33,177 bases of DNA. Source: JADGHX01 sp035760965. Its GTDB lineage: Bacteria; Pseudomonadota; Gammaproteobacteria; Steroidobacterales; Steroidobacteraceae. The DNA lies in assembly GCA_035760965.1 (NCBI GenBank), contig DASTRY010000034.1:1-33177 (forward strand), in the 5' to 3' direction. A program made the translations under genes and the position numbers. Positions 6,331 to 14,113 of the stretch are shown in pieces (the stretch's first letter is position 1; each line of letters opens with the position of its first letter). A model generated the notes under the pieces. It made no database searches. It had not been told where the DNA came from and saw only the letters and a list, made by a program, of their open reading frames with translations.

Positions 6331-7977
6331 TCAGTCTCTCGGTCGCACCGGCACCGGCGGCGTCGCGGAAGTCGCGGGCGGATGCGCGGCGAGCCAGTCC
6401 ATGCGCTTCACGGACAGCTTCTCCGTACGAACGTCATCACCGAGCACGAGATAGCGCTCATCACGCTTCGACCACGCAGGCCACGTCACCCCAGGCGTGT
6501 TCGGCGAGCCTGTCGTGGCGAACGCGATGAGAGACTGCATCATCTGCAGAGACAACTTGCGGTCGTAGTCACCCCACACGCGCGTCGGGCGAAAAATATT
6601 GAACGCCTCGAGGGTGCCGAACCAATACGGGACATCCGCCGTGTGATACGCGCCAATGGTCAGAGGATTCTGATCAGCGAGCACGACGCCTGGCGCATAA
6701 GAATGCTTGCGCGTAAACAGCGCGATATACGTGGCCGATGTTGTCGCACCAGCTTGCGCCTGCGCGCACGTTCGTGAAGCCTTCAGCATCCCGTTTTCGC
6801 GAGCCGCTGCGTGCGCGGCCTGCGCAACGTCGGCGTCTGTCTTCACCGGATACAGCCGCAGAAACTCATCGGCCGCATCCCCATACATCTCGCGCGCGAT
6901 CGACCGGTATTGCTCGACCGTGCGCGCTCGAGTGAGAGGACTTTGAGCCGCATCCAGGTCATCGCCATTCGAGCTCACGAGAATCGGCACATCCGCCGTC
7001 CCGCGCGCCGCAAGCACCGCGCTCTTTTCCCCGACCATGAAATACCCGTCGATCAGCGGTGGCGTGCGTATTCCCTGCACACTCGCGCCAACCTGGCTCT
7101 CGGCTTGCTGTGCAAGGATGCGGTCCGCCGGCACATCACGCATCTTCCGCAGATTTGCAGCACCGAGCCGTCGCTGCAGCTCGAGCCCCACTTTCTCGGC
7201 GGTCGCAAGATCCGGCCCGGCCGAGCTGAAATTGCATGCACTCCACATGGCCGCCGCCCGAAACAACCCGCGCGAAAGCGGACTGAAGATATGCGCGGCG
7301 ACCGACGTCGCACCGAACGACTGACCGGTAATCAGCACCTTCGACGGGTCACCCCCGAAAGCCGCAATGTTGTCGCGAATCCAACGCAGCGCCGCGTTCT
7401 GATCCAGGAAGCCGTAATTCCCCGAATGCCCGCCCTGCTCCTGCGTCAGCTCGGGATGCGCCATGAATCCGAGCGCGCCGACCCGATAATTCATCGTGAC
7501 GAAGATCGCGCCTTGCCGCGCAATCGCATCCCCATCGTAGAGCGCCATGCCGGACGAGCCGATCGTCCCGCCGCCTCCGTAGATGAACACGATCACGGGC
7601 AGCTTCGAATCCGCCTTCGCCTCCGGCGGTACCCAGACGTTCAGGTACAGGCAGTCTTCGCCCGTAGGCTCTTCGCCGAAGTAGTGATTGATATCGTGAG
7701 GCCGCAGCACCTGAATGCATTCCGGGCCTTTGCGGTCGGCGACCCAAATGCCATCCCAATGCACGGGCTGCGGAGGACGCCAGCGCAGGTCCTGAGTCGG
7801 CGGCGCCGCGTAGCGAACGCCAAGGTAGGCCTTCACTCCAGAAGGGAGCAGCGTGCCCGCAAGCTTGCCGCTCGTCGTCTCCACCGGATCACCCGAAATG
7901 GGCGTCATCGCGGTGGTGGTGAATGAGATCACGCAACTCACGAGAGCGGCACACCACGTGATCGCCCGATTGGTCAT
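6331..7977 (-). CDS. Exported type-B carboxylesterase
   Basis: A 548-residue alpha/beta hydrolase of the carboxylesterase type B family (PF00135), exported by an N-terminal signal peptide (about 1-23). Motifs include GEDCLYLNVWVP, the oxyanion-hole run IYGGGG, the nucleophile elbow GQSFGA (Ser near residue 219) and GAYHTADVPYWFG carrying the catalytic His. The acid appears to be Asp in SSNGDDLDA where Glu is more usual. It is the last gene of the seven-gene operon, 12 bases after the SMP-30-like gene, with AAGGAA six bases before its ATG. Context suggests cleavage of plant-derived aromatic esters in the periplasm or outside the cell; the exact substrate cannot be read from the sequence. Other members of this family act on drugs, lipids or mycotoxins. 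Confidence 0.88.
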   Translation of the reverse strand: MTNRAITWCAALVSCVISFTTTAMTPISGDPVETTSGKLAGTLLPSGVKAYLGVRYAAPPTQDLRWRPPQPVHWDGIWVADRKGPECIQVLRPHDINHYFGEEPTGEDCLYLNVWVPPEAKADSKLPVIVFIYGGGGTIGSSGMALYDGDAIARQGAIFVTMNYRVGALGFMAHPELTQEQGGHSGNYGFLDQNAALRWIRDNIAAFGGDPSKVLITGQSFGATSVAAHIFSPLSRGLFRAAAMWSACNFSSAGPDLATAEKVGLELQRRLGAANLRKMRDVPADRILAQQAESQVGASVQGIRTPPLIDGYFMVGEKSAVLAARGTADVPILVSSNGDDLDAAQSPLTRARTVEQYRSIAREMYGDAADEFLRLYPVKTDADVAQAAHAAARENGMLKASRTCAQAQAGATTSATYIALFTRKHSYAPGVVLADQNPLTIGAYHTADVPYWFGTLEAFNIFRPTRVWGDYDRKLSLQMMQSLIAFATTGSPNTPGVTWPAWSKRDERYLVLGDDVRTEKLSVKRMDWLAAHPPATSATPPVPVRPRD

Positions 7978-7989
7978 GACGATTCCTTG

Positions 7990-9021
7990 CTATTTCCCGG
8001 GGAGCTTGCGGATGGCAATGCGATCGGACTGATACGAGGCGATCCACAACTCATCGCCGACGACGAGCCCGGTGGAAGCCCCATTGAACGCTGGGTTCGG
8101 CTCAGAGTACGCGACGAGACGCCACGTCAGTGATTTCGGATCGAGGCGCGCCACGGTGTAGCCGCGATGGCAGAGCATTCCATCGGCCTTGCCGTCGATG
8201 ATCTTTCGCAGGCCACCGCACGCAGGCTCGTCATACTGCATTCCCGCGGCGATGAGCTCATCACCATCCCAGTGAATGTTGTCGGGCATGAAGCCCGGAG
8301 CAACGGCCTTGCGAAGAACCCGCGTCGGATTCGTATGCGAGAACGCGACCACCGCGTGCCAGCCGAAAGCGACGACGTAGAACTCTTTGCCGTCACGCGA
8401 GGCCTCGAGCCCGTTGTTGCCCGGAAGCTCTGCCCCCCGAACCTGCTCGAACGCGGGCGTTCCTGGCTTCCACTCGTACACGAGACCCGTGACGCGCCCT
8501 TCCACGAAATCCGCGATCTGCGTGCCCGGCCGCGTCAGCACCGTGACGAGAATCGAACCATCCGAAAAGCTCGCGACGCTGTTGGCGGCCATGCCTGCGG
8601 GCATGGGAACGCAGCCGATCCATTGCAGCGACGGCTCTCCCACAGCGGCCGACTCGATGCGAAACACTTCGATCGCCTCGCGCCCGCCGTGATTGGCAAC
8701 ATACAGCAGACTCGTATGATCCCCGATCTGGCGAATGCTCATTCCCTGAGCATTGAACGCAGCCGCATCCGGCGGTGAAGAACACTGTGGAAACGAACGC
8801 TCATCGCGAGCGATACCCGACTCCGCACCGGTATACCAGCGATGTAGCGAGCGCGATTGCGTGTCGACCAGCTTGATACCCGAACCCGCGTTGAATCCGC
8901 TGGCCACGATCCACCGCGTTCCGGGGATGAGAACCAGATCTTCCGGATGATCGGCACCGCAGACGAAGCTCGTTCCCTGAACTTCGTCGCACGGTGCCGG
9001 GGGGAGCTCAGCGCCGATCAT
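7990..9021 (-). CDS. SMP-30/gluconolactonase/paraoxonase-like beta-propeller protein
   Basis: A protein of about 343 residues with the repeating pattern of a six-bladed propeller. NNGLEASRDGKEFYVV and PDNIHWDGDELIAAG resemble the calcium-binding Asn/Asp blades of SMP-30 lactonases and arylesterase-type paraoxonases. I prefer the ATG at 9021, because AAGGA lies six bases upstream; an ATG at 9027 is too close to that site. Either start overlaps the upstream esterase gene by 14-20 bases. No clear signal peptide is seen, so it would act in the cytoplasm unless the true start is missed, while both flanking esterases are exported. A lactonase acting on a sugar-acid or quinate lactone would fit the pathway, but this is inference. 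Confidence 0.72.
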   Translation of the reverse strand: MIGAELPPAPCDEVQGTSFVCGADHPEDLVLIPGTRWIVASGFNAGSGIKLVDTQSRSLHRWYTGAESGIARDERSFPQCSSPPDAAAFNAQGMSIRQIGDHTSLLYVANHGGREAIEVFRIESAAVGEPSLQWIGCVPMPAGMAANSVASFSDGSILVTVLTRPGTQIADFVEGRVTGLVYEWKPGTPAFEQVRGAELPGNNGLEASRDGKEFYVVAFGWHAVVAFSHTNPTRVLRKAVAPGFMPDNIHWDGDELIAAGMQYDEPACGGLRKIIDGKADGMLCHRGYTVARLDPKSLTWRLVAYSEPNPAFNGASTGLVVGDELWIASYQSDRIAIRKLPGK

Positions 9022-10054
9022 GTCCATCCTTCAGGGTCGCATCGATAAACGCGAGCGTCTGGTTGAGCGCACGCAGACTCGCTTCGCGTGTCGCCTTCGG
9101 GCTCTCACCGATGAAGCTGTGATCGACGCCCGGTATCTCCACGAGCTCACCCTTCACTCCCTTCGCGCGAAGCGCAGCCAGATACGAGCGAGACTGCGCG
9201 ATGGGCACGGTGTGATCATCGACGCCGTGAATCATGAGCACCGGCGGATCCTTCGCGTCGACATAGGTGATTGCGCCAGCGGACGCGAGCGTCGCTGCGG
9301 AACATTTCCCGGGACCACAGCCGAGGTAGCGATACTCCGCATCTCCTCGCGGTGATGAGAAGTCGAACACCCCGTACCACGCGACCACGCCTTGCACGCA
9401 GTCAGATTCGGCGACTGCCGCCGTTTGCGACTGCGAAGCGGGCGTGCCCGCGCGGCCAGGTTCGGGCCGCTGATTGACGGCAGCAGGCTCCAGAGCGCCG
9501 ACTCCGCAAGTTGCTCCGACGAGAGCCGCAAGCTGCCCTCCCGCCGATCCGCCCCAGACGACGGCGCGCTCCTTGTCGATGCCAAAATCCCGCGCTCGTG
9601 TGCGCAACCAGCGAATCGCCGCCTTCACGTCCTGAACGGCCGCGGGGAAAGGCGCCTCGCCACTCAGTCGATACTCAACCGATGCGACCACATATCCGCG
9701 CGCAGCAATCGAGGCCAGCACGCCCGGCCAATCTTCGAATGCACCCGAGTGTCGCGTGTGGCCGGCCTGCCACCCTCCTCCATGCAGATAAATGACGAGA
9801 GGCAGCGGTTGCGTCGGTTTGCTTGGCTTGTAGAGATCGAGGATGAGCGGCCGATAGCCCACCAGCGATGCATACGCCAGGTCCGGAAGTCCGACGACAT
9901 CACCCGGAAAGCTGACGCGCCGTTCCGGATAACGGTCGTCGAGAACCGGCGCATTGGCCACGCCAGGTTCCGCGGCATGCGCCGGCAGCGTGGCGATCGC
10001 GCCAACGGCCAGCACCAACATCATCAACATCAACGGGAGTCGCTGCATTCGCAT
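9008..10054 (-). CDS. Exported alpha/beta hydrolase, BD-FAE/acetyl-esterase type
   Basis: A 348-residue esterase with a signal peptide ending near AHAAEP (residue 28). Motifs are the oxyanion-hole HGGGWQAG, the nucleophile elbow GGSAGGQ, the acid in HGVDDHTVP and the catalytic His in GVDHSF. The layout resembles the BD-FAE group, which includes bacterial feruloyl and acetyl-xylan esterases. I chose ATG 10054, with GAGGAG five bases upstream, over the GTG at 10057. An insert rich in Pro, Ala and Gln around residues 188-215 is unusual. It lies third from last in the operon, just after the MFS gene (stop at 10064). A role in releasing a hydroxycinnamate from its quinate or shikimate ester is plausible from context but not proven. 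Confidence 0.85.
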   Translation of the reverse strand: MRMQRLPLMLMMLVLAVGAIATLPAHAAEPGVANAPVLDDRYPERRVSFPGDVVGLPDLAYASLVGYRPLILDLYKPSKPTQPLPLVIYLHGGGWQAGHTRHSGAFEDWPGVLASIAARGYVVASVEYRLSGEAPFPAAVQDVKAAIRWLRTRARDFGIDKERAVVWGGSAGGQLAALVGATCGVGALEPAAVNQRPEPGRAGTPASQSQTAAVAESDCVQGVVAWYGVFDFSSPRGDAEYRYLGCGPGKCSAATLASAGAITYVDAKDPPVLMIHGVDDHTVPIAQSRSYLAALRAKGVKGELVEIPGVDHSFIGESPKATREASLRALNQTLAFIDATLKDGHDRR

Positions 10055-10063
10055 CACTTCTCC

Positions 10064-11365
10064 TCAGCTCTCATATTCGACGCGCTTCACTTCGCCCAGC
10101 ACGAAGATGTACGACAGCGCGCCTGTCACCGCGACGACGGCGATGAAGGCCAGCGCCCACGCGAAAGACCCCGTGGCCGCCACCACGAAACCGACAACCA
10201 GCGGGGTGACGATGCCGGCCAGGTTCGCGCACAGATTGAACACACCTCCGGTCAAGCCGATCAGCTGACGTGGCGCGACGTCCGTGATCAGCGTCCAGCC
10301 GAGGTTGCACATCCCCTGGCCGAAGAACGCAACCGACATGACGGCGATCACCATGACGTCGTTGTCCAGGAAGTTCGCACTGACGATGGTGGCAGCTAAC
10401 GCAAGCCCCGCGATGATCGGAAGCTTGCGCGCGAGGCTCGCCGATCCCGTTCGCAACAGCAGCCAGTCGGAAAGAATGCCGCCCGCTACCACACCCACGG
10501 AAGCCGCGATGAACGGCAGCACGGCGAAAAAGCCGATCTTCAGCCACGCCATCTGCCGCTCGGTCGCGAGATACGTCGGAAACCACGTGAGAAAGAACAC
10601 GAGCGTCGAGTTGCTCGCGAACTGCCCGATCGACGCGCCCACCACCTGCCGCTGCCTCAGCAGGAAGCGAATGTGCCGCCACTCGAAGTGCGTCACAGGT
10701 GACGCGCCGCTCAGCCCGCCACCGGCTTCGATGTATCGCAGCTCCTGCGCATTCACGCGACGGCTCTGAGATGGATCACGGTACGCGAGCCACCAGACGA
10801 CGCCGAAAAGAATACCGACCAATCCTACGATGACGAACAGCGCGCGCCAGCCGAAGCTCCCCGCAAACCAGAACAGAACGGGACTGAGAAATGCGAGTCC
10901 GAAGTATTGGCCCACCGCGTACACGCCGGTTGCACGCGCTCGCTCTGCCTGCGGAAACCACGTGCTCAACACACGACTGTTGCAGGGGTACGCAGGTGCT
11001 TCGGCGACGCCGAGCGCGAGCCGCGCGCCGACCAATGACGCAAACCCGCTTGTGAGACCTTGCAGCACGGTGCACAAGGACCAAACTGTCACCGACCAGT
11101 AGTACGTCAGACGCACGCCGAAGCGATCCAGCAAGATTCCGCCGGGAATCTGTGCGGCGGCGTACGTCCAGGAGAACGCGGAGAAGGCGACACCCATGAG
11201 TGCGGCGTGCAGCCCGAGCTCCGATGAAAGCAATGGAGCCGCGACGCTGATCACCGTGCGATCGAGATAGTTGATCATCGTGCCTGCCGTGATCAACGAC
11301 AGGATGAGCAACCGCGCGCGCGTCGGCTTCGGCGCGGTCACTGCGTCGATCGCTTCGGCCGTCAT
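10064..11365 (-). CDS. MFS transporter, anion:cation symporter type
   Basis: A 433-residue inner-membrane carrier with about twelve hydrophobic helices. The first helix carries NYLDRTVISVAAP, and loop 2-3 has GGILLDRFGVRLTYYW, patterns of the anion:cation symporter family that imports hexuronates, galactonate and other organic acids. I start it at ATG 11365 (MTAEAIDAV), four bases after the upstream dehydratase stop; a longer frame is only an overlap with that gene. Sandwiched between enzymes of shikimate catabolism and esterases, it most likely carries quinate, shikimate or 3-dehydroshikimate across the inner membrane. The exact substrate is inference; nothing visible in the helices decides it. 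Confidence 0.87.
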   Translation of the reverse strand: MTAEAIDAVTAPKPTRARLLILSLITAGTMINYLDRTVISVAAPLLSSELGLHAALMGVAFSAFSWTYAAAQIPGGILLDRFGVRLTYYWSVTVWSLCTVLQGLTSGFASLVGARLALGVAEAPAYPCNSRVLSTWFPQAERARATGVYAVGQYFGLAFLSPVLFWFAGSFGWRALFVIVGLVGILFGVVWWLAYRDPSQSRRVNAQELRYIEAGGGLSGASPVTHFEWRHIRFLLRQRQVVGASIGQFASNSTLVFFLTWFPTYLATERQMAWLKIGFFAVLPFIAASVGVVAGGILSDWLLLRTGSASLARKLPIIAGLALAATIVSANFLDNDVMVIAVMSVAFFGQGMCNLGWTLITDVAPRQLIGLTGGVFNLCANLAGIVTPLVVGFVVAATGSFAWALAFIAVVAVTGALSYIFVLGEVKRVEYES

Positions 11366-11369
11366 CGCG

Positions 11370-13244
11370 TCAATGCCCTTCGTCGTCCCGATAGCGAGAC
11401 TGCGCTGCGAGCCGGATCGCGGCATTGGCCGCTCCGTACGCGCGGTAGCCGCGACGCTCGACGATTTCGAAGAAGAAGCGCTTCGCGAAGGCGCGAGAAT
11501 AGAGCTGGAAATATTCCCCCTCGGCGTTGCTGTCATAGAGGATGTCGAGCTCGGCGAGCTGCTGGACCTTCTGCGGATCCAGCGCGAAACGCGCCTCGAG
11601 GTCATCATAGTAATTCCGCGGGATCGGCAGGGTCGCAAGACCCAGCTCCCGCAATCGCCGCGCCGTCGCAACGATATCGGCCGTCGCGAGCGCAATGTGC
11701 TGAACGCCGGCCCCATGGAACCCTTGCAGGAAACGCGCGGAGAGCGTCTGGTTGCTCGCTGATCCGTTCAGCGTGAAACGCAACCCGCCTTCAGGAGACT
11801 CGATCGCCTGGCTCTGGACCAGCCCCAGCGGATCTGCGACTTGGACAGCGGGCGCCTTGGCCAGCTCAAAGAGAGATGAGTAATAGAGCAACCACGAGAG
11901 CATCTCCTCGTAGTGCATCGTCTGGGCGATGTGATCCACTCTCAGCAGCCCTGCATTGCCTGCAGATCCCGGGCTGACCACGGTTTCGAACTCCCGCGAC
12001 CAGATATCACTCTCCGTACCGCTTTCCATCAGATACACGAGACTGCCGCCCACGCCGAGCAGCGCCGGGATCATGAGCTCCCCGGGCTGCGCTCGCGGCG
12101 TGAACTCGCCGATTCGCAGCGCCCGCGCGCGCTCGAGTGCCCCTGCGACATTCTCCACGCTCAGGCCCAAGGCGCAGACCGAAGCGCCGTGTATGGCGTC
12201 GTAGGCGCGTGCAAAGCTCTCAGGCTCGCTGTTGATGACGAAGTTGATCCCGTTCTGCTTCCAGCGCGCGACATCCTTCGAACGATGCCGGCCGGCAAGC
12301 GAAAAGCCAAGGCTCGCGAACAGCGCCTCGAGCTGCGGCAGCTCACTCTCGTTGGCGGTGAACTCAATGAACTCCACGCCTCGCGCGTGGACGCGCGGCG
12401 GGAACAGGGGCGGCGGCACGCGCGGGGCCAACCGTCGCGAGACCTGATCGTGCAGGTTGACCAGCGAGCGATAGCCGTCGATCGCGACGCTCGATGAGGA
12501 GGTCGACCGGAAGCGGTCATTGAATATCTCGAGTGACAAGGGCCCCTTGTAGCCGCGTTCCAGCAGCAGTGCGACGTAGTCGACGAGCGAGAAGTCGCCC
12601 TGCCCTGGCATGTTACGGAAGTGGCGGCTCCAGGAGAGATAGTCCATCTGCATCATCGGGGCGTCGGCGAGTTGCACGATGAAGACCCGCGCGGGATCGA
12701 TCTCGCGCAGGCTTTCGATCGGGATCGCTCGCGCGAGCGAATGGAAGCTGTCGAGGATCAACCCCACTGCGGGATGATCGGCCTCTTTGACGATCGCCCA
12801 GGCGTCGCGATGATCGAAGACGTGGCGCCCCCAGGCCAGCGCTTCATATCCAACGCGCAACCCGCGCCGGGCCGCACGTTCGCCCAGCTCGCGAAAGTCA
12901 TCGACGATGCGCGCTCGATCATTCAATGCGGCCGGCGACACATTGGAGCAGACGAGCAGCAGGTCCGTGCCGAGCTCCTCCATGAGATCGAACTTGCGCT
13001 CGATGCGCTCGAACACTTTCGGCCGCAAGCCGGCCGGCATCCCTTCGAAGTCGCGGAAGGGCTGAAACATCGTGCACGCCAGGCCGAGATAGCTGAGCGT
13101 CTTGCGCACCTCCGTGGCCGACAGGCTCGCGGTCAGCAGATCGTTCTCGAAGATCTCGACACCCTGGAAGCCTGCGGCCGCGATCGCACGCAGCTTCGCT
13201 TCGAGACTGCCGCTCAGCGAAACTGTGGCGATGGACGTGAACAC
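11370..13244 (-). CDS. quiC: 3-dehydroshikimate dehydratase fused to HPPD-like VOC domain (QuiC type)
   Basis: A 624-residue two-domain enzyme. Residues 1-270 form a sugar-phosphate-isomerase-like TIM barrel that dehydrates 3-dehydroshikimate to protocatechuate. The metal ligands fall at Glu134 (GYEALAWG), Asp165 (LILDSFH), Gln191 (FIVQLADAP) and Glu239 (LSLEIFND), matching the positions I recall for Pseudomonas putida QuiC1. Residues 285-610 resemble 4-hydroxyphenylpyruvate dioxygenase, with DHIAQTM, GVQHIALATADI and FFFEIVERRGY bearing possible His/His/Glu ligands. The start is a GTG at 13244, ten bases after the dehydrogenase stop, and the N-terminus aligns immediately (TSIATVSLSG). It is often annotated as a sugar isomerase/HPPD, but gene context strongly favours the dehydratase. 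Downstream protocatechuate ring-cleavage genes are not in this window. Confidence 0.9.
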   Translation of the reverse strand: MFTSIATVSLSGSLEAKLRAIAAAGFQGVEIFENDLLTASLSATEVRKTLSYLGLACTMFQPFRDFEGMPAGLRPKVFERIERKFDLMEELGTDLLLVCSNVSPAALNDRARIVDDFRELGERAARRGLRVGYEALAWGRHVFDHRDAWAIVKEADHPAVGLILDSFHSLARAIPIESLREIDPARVFIVQLADAPMMQMDYLSWSRHFRNMPGQGDFSLVDYVALLLERGYKGPLSLEIFNDRFRSTSSSSVAIDGYRSLVNLHDQVSRRLAPRVPPPLFPPRVHARGVEFIEFTANESELPQLEALFASLGFSLAGRHRSKDVARWKQNGINFVINSEPESFARAYDAIHGASVCALGLSVENVAGALERARALRIGEFTPRAQPGELMIPALLGVGGSLVYLMESGTESDIWSREFETVVSPGSAGNAGLLRVDHIAQTMHYEEMLSWLLYYSSLFELAKAPAVQVADPLGLVQSQAIESPEGGLRFTLNGSASNQTLSARFLQGFHGAGVQHIALATADIVATARRLRELGLATLPIPRNYYDDLEARFALDPQKVQQLAELDILYDSNAEGEYFQLYSRAFAKRFFFEIVERRGYRAYGAANAAIRLAAQSRYRDDEGH

Positions 13245-13254
13245 GGTGAGCTGA

Positions 13255-14109
13255 TCAGGTATCGGCCGGCGCCGCCGGCATCTCGTGGAAGCTCTGGCTC
13301 ATGCGCCGCTGATCGGGCACTCGCCCCGTGATGATCTCGAACGCCAGCGCGGCTTGGCCGATCACCATTCCGCTGCCGTTCAGCGTGCGACAGCCGACTT
13401 CGCGTGCGGCCCGCAGCAACTGCGTTTCGAGCGGAAAATAGATCACGTCGACGACCCACATCTGCGGCAGCAGCTTGCCTACATCGAACGCCGAGCCCGG
13501 GTGAGACGCCATTCCGATCGGCGTCGCATTGACGACGCCGCTCAGGCCACGCGGATCGATGCTGTCCAGGCCCGGCGCGACGACCACCGTTTGCCTGAAT
13601 CGACGCCGCAGGCGGCGTGCGAGCGCCTCGGCACGATCAGGCTGAACATCGGCGATCTCGAGTCGCTCAGTGCCCAACGACAGCAGCGCGCATGCGACGG
13701 CCGCACCCGCCCCGCCGGCGCCGAGCAGCAGGACGCGGGACAGCGATGCGCCCGGCAGGTCACGCGCGAAGCTGTCCCGAAATCCGCTCATGTCCGTGTT
13801 GTATCCGACGAGGCGTCCCTCGCGCATCGCGACAGTGTTAACTGCGCCGACGAGCAACGCGCGATCGTCGATCGAATCGAGCAACGGCATCACCGATGCC
13901 TTGAACGGAAAGGTGACGTTCACGCCGCTGAAGCCTTCGTCACTCAATCGCCGCAGCATCGGGCCGAGCGCCTCCTCGCCGAGCCCACGGGCCTTGAAGT
14001 CGAAGAGCTCGTACTTGAGGTCGAACCCCAGCGCGCGCGCCTCCTGCTCGTGCAGCCAGGGCGAGCGCGACGCCAGGATGTCGCGGCCGATGAGTCCCGA
14101 TCTCACCAT
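13255..14109 (-). CDS. Shikimate/quinate dehydrogenase (AroE-like, probably NAD-dependent)
   Basis: A 284-residue enzyme oxidising shikimate to 3-dehydroshikimate, or quinate to 3-dehydroquinate. The substrate site has SRS (residues 14-16), NVTFPFK with catalytic Lys70, and GYNTDMSGF with Asp106. The dinucleotide loop is GAGGAG (130-135), and the C-terminal GSGMVIGQA is present. At the end of the second Rossmann strand the sequence is IADVQPDRA: Asp154 stands where biosynthetic AroE has the NADP-binding N-R-T/S, which suggests NAD+ and a catabolic role. The ATG lies four bases after the receptor stop, so translation is coupled. Its partner immediately downstream consumes 3-dehydroshikimate. 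No second biosynthetic context is visible, and I read it as a catabolic paralogue of AroE. Confidence 0.87.
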   Translation of the reverse strand: MVRSGLIGRDILASRSPWLHEQEARALGFDLKYELFDFKARGLGEEALGPMLRRLSDEGFSGVNVTFPFKASVMPLLDSIDDRALLVGAVNTVAMREGRLVGYNTDMSGFRDSFARDLPGASLSRVLLLGAGGAGAAVACALLSLGTERLEIADVQPDRAEALARRLRRRFRQTVVVAPGLDSIDPRGLSGVVNATPIGMASHPGSAFDVGKLLPQMWVVDVIYFPLETQLLRAAREVGCRTLNGSGMVIGQAALAFEIITGRVPDQRRMSQSFHEMPAAPADT

Positions 14110-14113
14110 GTCG

